Of a stretch of DNA of 64,000 nucleotides, positions 57,716 to 64,000 are shown piece after piece. The notes below the pieces were generated by a model, which was given only the letters and a program-made list of their open reading frames with translations, was not told the origin of the DNA and made no database searches. Source of the stretch: Chloroflexi bacterium bin125 (GTDB taxonomy: Bacteria; Chloroflexota; Dehalococcoidia; Bin125); NCBI GenBank assembly GCA_002239025.1, contig MPNM01000011.1, positions 40,023 to 104,022 on the forward strand, given 5' to 3'. Position 1 is the stretch's first letter. Every line of letters starts with the position of its first letter. The position numbers and the translations under genes were made by a program.

Positions 57716-57829
57716 AACTGGGGATCACGCTCTGGACTCCGCGAGGGAGAGCGGAAGACGAACGCGGCCAGCGGTGTCTGTGGCGCTGCACTACCCTGAC
57801 GCGAACTGTGATTTCTGGGAGGGACTGCC

Positions 57830-58924
57830 ATGCGTGCTGCCGTACTTGAAGCTCCGAACACTCCGTTGACGATCAAGGATCTGGTCCAGGACGAGCCGCA
57901 ATACGGCGAGGTGCGAGTGAGGATGGGTGCGGCGGGAATCTGCGCCTCGGACCATCACATCATGGATGGCACTGCGGCGTTTCCGTTGCCGTCGGTGCTG
58001 GGACATGAGGGCGCAGGCACGATCGAGGAAGTCGGACCGGGCGTGACGAGTCTGAAGCCCGGCGACCGCTGCATCCTTTCGTTCGTGACCCCTTGTGGTC
58101 AGTGCCCGACCTGTCGTCGCGGTGAGCCGCAACTGTGCGACCTGCATCAGGCCACGGGATCGCGGTTGCTCGACGGTACGGTGCGTCTGCACGACGACGC
58201 CGGGCGCGAGATCTTCCAGATGGGCAAGCTCGGTGTCTTTGGCGAGCATGTCGTCACGGCGCAGCAGGCCTGCTTCCCCATTCCCGATGCGGTGCCAATG
58301 GAAGTGGCGGCGCTGATTGGCTGCTCGGTGACGACCGGTGTGGGCGCGGTGATCAACCAGCCGACAGCGCGTGCCGGGATGACGGTCGCCGTGATTGGGG
58401 CCGGCGGGGTCGGTCTGAACGCGATCCAGGGCGCGAAGATGCTCAACGCGAGCAAGATCATCGCGGTCGATATCCATGACCACAAGCTTGAGTTCGCCCG
58501 GAAGTTTGGCGCGACTGACACGGTCAACGCAAACAACGTCAATGCCGCGGCGGCAGTCGTGGAGCTTTCAAACGGCGGCGTTGATTTCGCCTTCGACACG
58601 TTCGGCTCGGATGTGACGGCGAACCAGGTGTTTGCGTCGTTGGGCAAGGGCGGCACGGGCGTGATCGTCGGTCTGGCGCCGACTGAGTCTGTGGGGTCGT
58701 TCGACCTTGTGGACATGGTGCGCAAGCAGAAGACGATGGTCGGCTCGTACTACGGTTCGGCCTCGCCGCATCGGACGTTCGAGACGCTGGTCGACGCCTA
58801 CGTCAACGGCCGGATCGAGGTCGATCACATCGTCCAGCGCAAGTACCCACTGGACGAGATCAACGAGGCATTCGAGGCCCTCGAGCGAGGCGAAGATGGC
58901 CGCGGCGTGATTGTCTACGATTGA
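57830..58924 (+). CDS. Zinc-dependent alcohol dehydrogenase (MDR family)
   Basis: A 364-residue medium-chain dehydrogenase. The catalytic zinc site starts with CASDHH and GHEGAG; the structural zinc has four Cys in CGQCPTCRRGEPQLC; the NAD site is VIGAGGVGLNAIQ. It resembles class III/NDMA-dependent-type alcohol dehydrogenases. It oxidises primary alcohols or hydroxymethyl adducts; specificity is unknown. It has a strong RBS (GGGAGGGAC) before the ATG. Confidence 0.93.
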   Translation: MRAAVLEAPNTPLTIKDLVQDEPQYGEVRVRMGAAGICASDHHIMDGTAAFPLPSVLGHEGAGTIEEVGPGVTSLKPGDRCILSFVTPCGQCPTCRRGEPQLCDLHQATGSRLLDGTVRLHDDAGREIFQMGKLGVFGEHVVTAQQACFPIPDAVPMEVAALIGCSVTTGVGAVINQPTARAGMTVAVIGAGGVGLNAIQGAKMLNASKIIAVDIHDHKLEFARKFGATDTVNANNVNAAAAVVELSNGGVDFAFDTFGSDVTANQVFASLGKGGTGVIVGLAPTESVGSFDLVDMVRKQKTMVGSYYGSASPHRTFETLVDAYVNGRIEVDHIVQRKYPLDEINEAFEALERGEDGRGVIVYD

Positions 58925-58943
58925 TAACTGTAGGAGAGAGTGA

Positions 58944-59549
58944 TTGGCTGAGATCGTGAGCATTCTACGGGTCACGGATGTCAAGCCTCTTGACGGACAA
59001 CGAATTTGGTTGCGCTTCGAAGATGGGTGCGCCGGCGAAGTTGATCTCGCCGCGGGCAACTTTCTGGATGATCAACCGGAACTTCTAGACCTACTCAAAG
59101 ACCGTAAGTTCTTTGAGCAGATTGCTTGGCGCGAAGACTCCTATCTCGGTTGGAGTTCGCAACACTGGGTGGAGGGCATTGAGCTGTACGCCTTCCTCAA
59201 CGGTCGCACTCTGAGAGAACAACTGGGCCTGCTCGATGCTGAGCGCGACCCATTGGACCGCCCCCTTCGTTTGGTCGAGGTGGAGGCATTGAGTGACTAT
59301 CGACTGCGCCTGCAATACTCAAACGGAGTGAGTGGGGTCGTTGACATGTCTCACCTCGTCGGCAGCGGAGTGTTTGAACTCTGGAATGATCCCGCAGAGT
59401 TCGAGAAGGTGCGGATAGGCAAGTTCGGTGACTATCTGTACTGGAACGAACAGATAGACTCGTGCGCGCTGCACTTGTACGAGCGAATCACCGGAGTTGA
59501 CGCTCACGGGTTCGGCACTTCAGACCCAGTAGCGATGAGCGCCGACTAG
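58944..59549 (+). CDS. Tandem DUF2442 protein
   Basis: A 201-residue protein with two DUF2442-like halves: VTDVKPLDGQRIWLRFEDG...GEVDL (residues 9-36) and VEVEALSDYRLRLQYSNG...GVVDMSHLV (about 112-143). Each is followed by a segment with a phenylalanine and a Trp-rich strand (YLGWSSQHWV, YLYWNEQID). DUF2442 proteins (about 80-100 residues) usually occur singly next to DUF4160 genes and look like toxin-antitoxin-type pairs; here the domain is duplicated. A TTG start at 58944 follows AGGAGAG. It lies 19 bases after the alcohol dehydrogenase. Confidence 0.75.
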   Translation: MAEIVSILRVTDVKPLDGQRIWLRFEDGCAGEVDLAAGNFLDDQPELLDLLKDRKFFEQIAWREDSYLGWSSQHWVEGIELYAFLNGRTLREQLGLLDAERDPLDRPLRLVEVEALSDYRLRLQYSNGVSGVVDMSHLVGSGVFELWNDPAEFEKVRIGKFGDYLYWNEQIDSCALHLYERITGVDAHGFGTSDPVAMSAD

Positions 59550-59552
59550 CAG

Positions 59553-59810
59553 GTGCCGGAGATCTGCCGCTTCGATGGGATTGTGATCTCAATGATCTAC
59601 GACGATCACAACTGGCCTCATGTTCATGTTCGATTTGCCGGAGATGAAGCGTCATACGACCTCAGGAAGATGGCGATTACGGACGGTGGCCTGCCTAGCG
59701 CCAAGCAGAAGGACTTCCTGGCCTGGGCTCGGCTCAGGGAGAGAGAATTGCTCGAGGCATGGTCGCGCGCGGAACGGCACCTCCCAATCGGCAGGATCGC
59801 ACGCCCCTGA
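59553..59810 (+). CDS. DUF4160 protein
   Basis: An 85-residue protein matching DUF4160: VPEICRFDGIVISMIYDDHN, then WPHVHVRFAGDEA with its characteristic D-H-x-x-P-H-x-H metal-like cluster, and a C-terminal helix KDFLAWARLRERELLEAW. It lies four bases after the DUF2442 gene, with a GTG start. Such pairs are widespread in accessory DNA; their biochemical function is not established. Confidence 0.85.
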   Translation: MPEICRFDGIVISMIYDDHNWPHVHVRFAGDEASYDLRKMAITDGGLPSAKQKDFLAWARLRERELLEAWSRAERHLPIGRIARP

Positions 59811-59821
59811 GACCGAGAGCC

Positions 59822-60916
59822 TTACTCAAGCGTCGCGATGTGCTGGGACTTGATCAGATCCCAGTCGATCTCGAAGCCGAGGCCTGGGTTGGTTGGGGCG
59901 GAAACCATGCCGCCCGACATGTCGATGTCCTCGACGAGGCCGTAGACGAAGCCTCCGGTGCTGGGGAAGTACTCGTAGAACTCGCAGTTTGGCACGGCCA
60001 TGATCACGTGCAGGTTGGCGACGTTGTTGAGGCTGTTGCCACCGTGGTGGATCTCGCATTTCATCTGGAAGCCCTCAGCCAGGTGGCAGAGGCGGACGAG
60101 CGGCGTGATCCCCCCGGTCACAGCGACGTCGCCGCGCAGGATGTCGGTCGCGTACTGCGTGATCCACTGGGTCATGCCGTAGTAGCGGCCGGGCGCGTAC
60201 TCGGTTGACATGATCGGGATGTCGAGCTTCTGGTGCAGCTTGACGTAGTTGTAGATGTCTTCCTCGACCAGCGGATCCTCGTACCAGTAGTAGTTGAGCT
60301 CCTCGATCGCACGGCCGACGCGCATGGCGTCTTCGTATTGATAGCTCCACATGCTGTCGAGCATCAGGATCATGTCGTCGCCGACGGCCTCGCGAACCGC
60401 TCTGCAGATTTCGATGTCTGGCTTGGCGACGCCGTGCGGGTGGATCTTGTGCGCGATCCAGCCGTCGTTCTGGAACTGGAGCGCTTCCTCGGCGTATTCC
60501 TCGGGGGTTTCCCACCAGGCGGTCGAGGAGTAGACCGGGACCTCGTCCTTGCACGTGCCGAGCAGGCGGTGGATGGGCTGGTTGGCGATTTTGCCATTGA
60601 TGTCCCACAGGGCGATGTCGATCGCTCCGATGGCGGCGGTCGAGACGGCTCGGTTTTGCTTGTAGAGGTCGTGCCAGATGCGGCCGATGTCCTGCGCGTT
60701 CTTGCCGATCACGCGCGGCTTGAGCACGTCGATCAGGACCTGCGCGTGATGCTGCGGCCTTGAGAGAAAGGCGTTGCCGGTGACGCCGACGTCGGTCTCG
60801 ACGCTGACGACGGAGAGCTGGTTGGCTCCGCCGAAGCGCATGCCGGAACCGACACGCCAGTTGGGGGTTTCCCAGTTGAAGACTTCGACTTTGACGTCGG
60901 TGATGGTGATGGTCAT
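59822..60916 (-). CDS. Mandelate racemase/muconate lactonizing enzyme (enolase superfamily)
   Basis: A 364-residue enolase-superfamily enzyme. The base region is HKIHPHG, the metal ligands lie in LMLDSMWSY, YWYEDPL and MSTEYAPG, and a late EIHHGGNSL holds a His likely to act in acid-base chemistry. GAIDIALWDINGKIANQPIHRLLG is the usual capping-barrel junction. It probably abstracts a proton alpha to a carboxylate (sugar-acid dehydratase or racemase). Such genes are expanded in SAR202-type bacteria. It is 8 bases before the enoyl-CoA hydratase stop, in one operon. Confidence 0.92.
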   Translation of the reverse strand: MTITITDVKVEVFNWETPNWRVGSGMRFGGANQLSVVSVETDVGVTGNAFLSRPQHHAQVLIDVLKPRVIGKNAQDIGRIWHDLYKQNRAVSTAAIGAIDIALWDINGKIANQPIHRLLGTCKDEVPVYSSTAWWETPEEYAEEALQFQNDGWIAHKIHPHGVAKPDIEICRAVREAVGDDMILMLDSMWSYQYEDAMRVGRAIEELNYYWYEDPLVEEDIYNYVKLHQKLDIPIMSTEYAPGRYYGMTQWITQYATDILRGDVAVTGGITPLVRLCHLAEGFQMKCEIHHGGNSLNNVANLHVIMAVPNCEFYEYFPSTGGFVYGLVEDIDMSGGMVSAPTNPGLGFEIDWDLIKSQHIATLE

Positions 60917-60924
60917 GGGATTCC

Positions 60925-61737
60925 CTATCGACCCTGGAACTGCGCTGCGCGCTTCTCGAGGAAGCTGTCGATTCCCTCTTGCCGATCCTCGGAGGCTCCG
61001 GTCACTCCGAGGCCCCAGGCTTCTCTCTCGACCTGCATGTCGAAGCTCGGCGCCTGGTTGTTGACGAGGCGCTTGGTCAGCTCGATGGCCAGCGACGGAC
61101 CTCGGGCGATCTTCTCGGCCAGGGCGATGGCTTCTTCGACGAGCGTCTCGGGGTCCAGGGTTCGGTTGGTCAGACCGTAGCGCTCGGCGTCGGCGGCGTT
61201 GAGCGGTTCTCCCGTGTACATCAGCTCGAGCGCTCGGCCTTTGCCCAGCATTTGCGGCAGGTAGAAGGTGCTGCCCGTGTCGGGGACGATGGCGCGGTGG
61301 ACGAAGGCGCTGATGAATCGCGCGTTGGTCGAGGCCAGGCGGATGTCGCAGGCCAGCGCCAACGACATACCCGCTCCGGCGGCGGCGCCATTGACGGCCG
61401 CGACGATCGGCTTCGGATAGTCATTGAGCGTCGAGAACAGCACGCCGTAATGGCCGATCGGCGCTTCCTTGTGTCGGCGATAGCCGGTCGCTTCGTCGAG
61501 CTCCTGCGTGAGCTGGCGCGCGGCCTCGCCGCCGGAGACGTCTGCGCCGGCGCAAAAGCCTCGACCGGCGCCGGTCACGACCATCGCCTTGACCGAGTCG
61601 TCGTGGCGGGTCGATTCGAGCACATCCAGCAGCTCATGCACGAGACGCGGGCCCATCGCGTTCATCTTCTCGGGTCGGTTGAGCGTGACGATGGCGACGT
61701 TGTTCAGATGTTCGAGGGTGAGGTCCTGGTAGGTCAT
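60925..61737 (-). CDS. Enoyl-CoA hydratase/isomerase family protein
   Basis: A 270-residue crotonase-fold enzyme: VTLNRPEKMNAMGPRLV, GRGFCAGADVSG and AAGAGMSLALACDIRLAS (oxyanion-hole glycines), and a site near AIVPDTGSTFYLPQMLG, where Asp/Thr occupy the usual catalytic Glu neighbourhood. This is typical of PaaG-like isomerases/hydratases. The ATG at 61737 was chosen. It is upstream of and co-directional with the racemase-like gene. Confidence 0.92.
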   Translation of the reverse strand: MTYQDLTLEHLNNVAIVTLNRPEKMNAMGPRLVHELLDVLESTRHDDSVKAMVVTGAGRGFCAGADVSGGEAARQLTQELDEATGYRRHKEAPIGHYGVLFSTLNDYPKPIVAAVNGAAAGAGMSLALACDIRLASTNARFISAFVHRAIVPDTGSTFYLPQMLGKGRALELMYTGEPLNAADAERYGLTNRTLDPETLVEEAIALAEKIARGPSLAIELTKRLVNNQAPSFDMQVEREAWGLGVTGASEDRQEGIDSFLEKRAAQFQGR

Positions 61738-61837
61738 GGCGGGTAATGCCCTTCGGTGTTGCTTCACAGCGGTGTTGCATCACATTATTGCTGGTCGGAT
61801 CAAGAGGTCTCGTTTTGGGAGCGCTGTACCTGATCAA

Positions 61838-61962
61838 GAGCTCCCCCTTTGGGGGAGCTGCCGAAGGCTGAGGGGGCTCCCTGTCTGAAGGGTTGACTGA
61901 CGACAATGGCGCCGCGGGCCCCCTCCGCCCCTTCGGGGCACCTCCCCCAAGGGGGGAGGTCT
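61838..61962. repeat. Diverged two-arm palindromic repeat
   Basis: AGCTCCCCCTTTGGGGGAGCT plus TGCCGAAGGCT forms the left arm, and CCCCCTCCGCCCCTTCGGGGCACCTCCCCCAAGGGGGGAGG the right arm. It lies between two minus-strand genes. Confidence 0.75.
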
Positions 61963-61974
61963 TTGGGAATCCGA

Positions 61975-62754
61975 TCACACCTTGTAGCCACCATCCACCG
62001 AGATCACCTGACCCGTAATCCCGTGCGACTCCGGCGCGGCCAGCAGCGCCGCCATCGGACCCAACTCCTCCGGCTCCAACACACGATTCTGCAGATTCTC
62101 CGACGCCCGCCAGGCGTGGGCTTCCTCGGCGGTGATTCCGGCGGCTTTGCCCATGGCTTCCCAATCGACGAGCGCCGTATTCGTCCAGCCTGGACACAGA
62201 CAGTTGACGGTGATTCCGTGCGCCGCGACGTCGTGCGCGAGGGCTCGGGTGAAGCCGATGAGACCGTGCTTGGCCGCCGTGTACGCCAGCGCCCCGCCCG
62301 ACCGCTTGGCAAATCCCGATCCAATCGTCAAAATCCGGCCGTAGCCGGCTTCTCTCATGTGCGGCAGGGCTTCTCGCGTTGTCCAGTAGGCCGAGGTCAG
62401 GTTGAGGGCGAGATTCGCCTCGAAGACATCGTCGTCGTGCGTGAAGGGATTCTGCGATCCCCGCACCGGCGCGCCGCCGCCGACGTTGTTGACCAGGATG
62501 TCGCAACTGCCGAACTCGGCCATCGCCCGGCGGACCGGCTCCTTGGACTGATCGCGATCCAGCGCATCGGCGATCACGGCCAGTCCGCGTGTGCCGATCT
62601 GCTCGACCTCGGCGACGACCTCGTCGAGCTGCGCCTGGGTGCGCGAGGAGACGACGATGTTGGCGCCGTGACGCGCCAGTTCCAGCGCAATCGCCCGGCC
62701 GATGCCGCGTCCGCCACCGGTAACTATTGCGGTCTTGCCATCCAAACTGCCCAT
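61975..62754 (-). CDS. Short-chain dehydrogenase/reductase (SDR)
   Basis: A 259-residue classical SDR: TGGGRGIG cofactor motif, NNVGGG, catalytic Ser in LTIGSGFAKRS and the Y-x3-K pair in ALAYTAAKHGL, then NCLCPGWTNT and C-terminal GQVISVDGGYKV. It reduces a 3-oxo or similar group with NAD(P)H, perhaps in the same degradative setting as the hydratase. The ORF-track start at 63174 is in repeats; the ATG at 62754 is the family start. Confidence 0.93.
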   Translation of the reverse strand: MGSLDGKTAIVTGGGRGIGRAIALELARHGANIVVSSRTQAQLDEVVAEVEQIGTRGLAVIADALDRDQSKEPVRRAMAEFGSCDILVNNVGGGAPVRGSQNPFTHDDDVFEANLALNLTSAYWTTREALPHMREAGYGRILTIGSGFAKRSGGALAYTAAKHGLIGFTRALAHDVAAHGITVNCLCPGWTNTALVDWEAMGKAAGITAEEAHAWRASENLQNRVLEPEELGPMAALLAAPESHGITGQVISVDGGYKV

Positions 62755-62802
62755 AATCGATTCGCTTTCATCCACTAAGACTGGCGTGAGGGTAAGGGAT
62801 GC

Positions 62803-63070
62803 GCTCCCCTTCCCCTCTCCCCCCCTTGCAGTGGGAGATGCCGAATCCCTGTTCCCTTTTTCTCCCCCCTCTGGGGGGAGATGCCGCAGCCTGCCCCGGG
62901 CTCCGACCCGGGGGCAGAGGGGGGCAGCCCCAGCACGACACCCAATCTCCGGCATCGGCAGGTCGCGCGAGGAGCCCCCTCCGCCCCTGCGGGGCACCTC
63001 CCCCAGGGGGGAGGAAAGTGGAAGGCGCAAGGCGACATCTTCCCCCGCAAGGGGGGGAGAGGGGAAGAGG
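62803..63070. repeat. Cluster of at least four palindromic repeat arms
   Basis: The 552-base gap before the next gene contains, in order, a TCCCCCCCTTGCAGTGGGAGA arm, a CTCCCCCCTCTGGGGGGAG arm with a long CTGCCCCGGG...CCCGGGGGCAG hairpin, a CCGCCCCTGCGGGGCACCTCCCCCAGGGGGGAGG arm, and CCCCCGCAAGGGGGGGAG. They appear nested or partly rearranged. No gene is supported; 63071-63306 has no clear ORF either. Confidence 0.75.
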
Positions 63071-63306
63071 GGAGAGTAGAAAGAGAACACACGTTCGTAT
63101 ACCATCACCGATCCACAGCAAATCGAGTGGAGGTGTTTGATGGTTTGGACTGGTGACGGCGCAGTAGGACTCATCCGGACTCAGCGGCGGACGGCTCGGC
63201 CGGTTCGGCGGCGGGTGTGGCCGGGGGATCCGGGCTGCCGAGCGGTGCCTCGGCCTCAGCCTCCGATCTCGCGGGCGGCGTATCATGGCATTCCGAGGGG
63301 GATGTG

Positions 63307-63615
63307 ATGGTCACGACGCGAGATCTGGAGCAGGAAGTCGAGAGCGCGCTGCTGGACGCTGGCGCGTCGGACGAGCGTGCGCGGGCGGCGGCAAGCGCGC
63401 TGGGCGACGAAATCGTTCAATTGGCAACCAAAAGCGACCTGGACCAGGGTCTGAAGGATCTCAAGAGCGAACTGCGCGCTGAGATGCGTGAGATGCGCCA
63501 GGACCTGCATGATCGGATGGACCAGATCGAGCGCACGATGTGGCGGCTGGCGATGCTGGGCTTTGCGATGTGGTCGGCGACGTTTGGCGCGTTGATGTAT
63601 GCGGTCTTCGGCTAG
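63307..63615 (+). CDS. Coiled-coil protein with C-terminal transmembrane anchor
   Basis: A 102-residue protein: a helical N terminus (TTRDLEQEVESALLDAGAS), a heptad-like coiled coil (KSDLDQGLKDLKSELRAEMREMRQDLHDR) and one transmembrane helix (LAMLGFAMWSATFGALMYAVFG). The plan is like the DUF1640/CCDC90-type proteins, a tail-anchored coiled coil. The ATG at 63307 follows GAGGGGG. The function is unknown. Confidence 0.65.
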   Translation: MVTTRDLEQEVESALLDAGASDERARAAASALGDEIVQLATKSDLDQGLKDLKSELRAEMREMRQDLHDRMDQIERTMWRLAMLGFAMWSATFGALMYAVFG

Positions 63616-63639
63616 GCCGGGCGAATCCCCCTTCCCCTT

Positions 63640-63703
63640 TCTCCCCCCTTCCCCTCTCTCCCCCCCTTGCGGGGGGAGATGTCACGGAGTGACAGAGGGG
63701 GGG
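63640..63703. repeat. Single arm of the modular palindromic repeat
   Basis: CTCCCCCCCTTGCGGGGGGAG followed by TGTCACGGAGTGACA and AGGGGGGG. It is immediately downstream of the coiled-coil gene. The rest of the gap to 63894 shows only shadow ORFs. Confidence 0.8.
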
Positions 63704-63894
63704 TCGGCCTGGGCAATGTTGCGGCAGTGTAATTTTGATTGCCGCGACACCCATAATCGGTTGCGTAGCGCGGGTTGGATCGGCGATGATCACCACGTGG
63801 AAAGTAGATACCCAGGGGAAACCATGCGCGGGCGGGACCCTCGCAGGCCCCGGCGCATGGATTCAATGCTAGAAGGGGAGGCGCCAACGGCGAC

Positions 63895-64000
63895 ATGCAG
63901 CAAGCAGACGGAAAGCGTCCGGAAACAGGCTTCGGGCGCGGATTCAGCCCAGGGAAAGGGCAAACAATGATTGGAACTCTTGCGCGAAAGCGCACGAATC
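63895..64000 (+). CDS. Possible 5' end of a gene running off the window
   Basis: A frame opens at ATG 63895 and stays open to the window end; an in-frame ATG at 63967 with AAAGGG upstream (MIGTLARKRTN) is the likelier start. Only 11-35 residues are visible, so no family can be assigned. Confidence 0.35.
   Translation, partial: MQQADGKRPETGFGRGFSPGKGQTMIGTLARKRTN

Noticed and set aside
808-63703. CRISPR array
   Set aside because: The repeats are dispersed kilobases apart with conserved, not unique, spacers, and no cas gene is present.
63599-63970. 123-residue + strand ORF at the right edge
   Set aside because: Its first third is repeat DNA and the rest shows no domain; the frame opening at 63895/63967 fits a ribosome-binding site better.
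1-64000. tRNA or rRNA genes
   Set aside because: No cloverleaf or rRNA-like segment was recognised by eye; a tRNAscan/Infernal run would be decisive.

Overview
This window reads as a G+C-rich bacterial chromosome segment. The gene repertoire suggests Chloroflexota, most like the SAR202/Dehalococcoidia-type lineages: family III (CaiB/BaiF) CoA-transferases, an enolase-superfamily racemase, F420/FMN-type oxidoreductases, a TauD-type dioxygenase, a tungsten-type aldehyde oxidoreductase, LUD-domain proteins and a UGSC selenoprotein. This is an inference from gene content. No rRNA, tRNA or universal marker is visible in the window to test it.

Layout. 0-6.5 kb: end of a LuxR-type regulator, a small ABM-domain monooxygenase, an esterase, a DUF1295 membrane protein, a TauD-like dioxygenase, an acyl-CoA carboxylase carboxyltransferase, and a two-gene module (DUF5678-like protein plus retropepsin-like protease). 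6.5-13 kb: aldehyde:ferredoxin oxidoreductase with a MoaD/ThiS protein, then six small paralogous single-pass membrane proteins arranged as three translationally coupled pairs (the most unusual locus here), then an SDR-DUF2867 protein. 13-17 kb: a peptide-type ABC importer (substrate-binding protein and two permeases, no ATPase gene). 17-24 kb: two small-ORF/membrane-protein convergent pairs flanking tandem CaiB-like genes, a thiolase-like/DUF35 pair and an amidohydrolase. 24-34 kb: lutC and a fused lutB-lutA, an acyl-CoA dehydrogenase, a UGSC selenoprotein read through an in-frame TGA with a plausible bSECIS hairpin, an MFS exporter, a fumarate-reductase-like flavoprotein and an AlkD-like glycosylase. 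34-43 kb: the second DUF5678-like/retropepsin module, a second carboxyltransferase, and AddA/AddB, where AddB has lost Walker A and its nuclease signature. 43-50 kb: amtB-glnK with a GlnR-like operator array, an F420-type enzyme, a DEAD-box helicase, an IMPase-family phosphatase and a D-2-hydroxyacid dehydrogenase. 50-64 kb: an LLM oxidoreductase, a PIN-domain pair, an aldo/keto reductase, an Mrr-like restriction enzyme, a third CaiB homologue, a sulfite-oxidase-like enzyme, an alcohol dehydrogenase, a DUF2442/DUF4160 pair, a mandelate-racemase-like enzyme, an enoyl-CoA hydratase, an SDR and a coiled-coil membrane protein.

How the genes fit together. Most are single catabolic enzymes for acyl-CoA, hydroxy-acid and aldehyde oxidation, consistent with a heterotroph using varied organic acids. 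amtB-glnK supplies ammonium uptake and sensing, AddAB does break repair, and Mrr, PIN and DUF2442/DUF4160 look like accessory defence or toxin-antitoxin-type cargo.

Across the window, intergenic spaces are filled by a family of modular palindromic repeats (about fifteen sites). They generate many spurious ORFs (for example the PPCGGRCHGVTEGG-type translations) and were used to trim the over-long ORF calls. All starts were chosen by hand from ribosome-binding sites, overlaps and family lengths; nothing was searched against a database.
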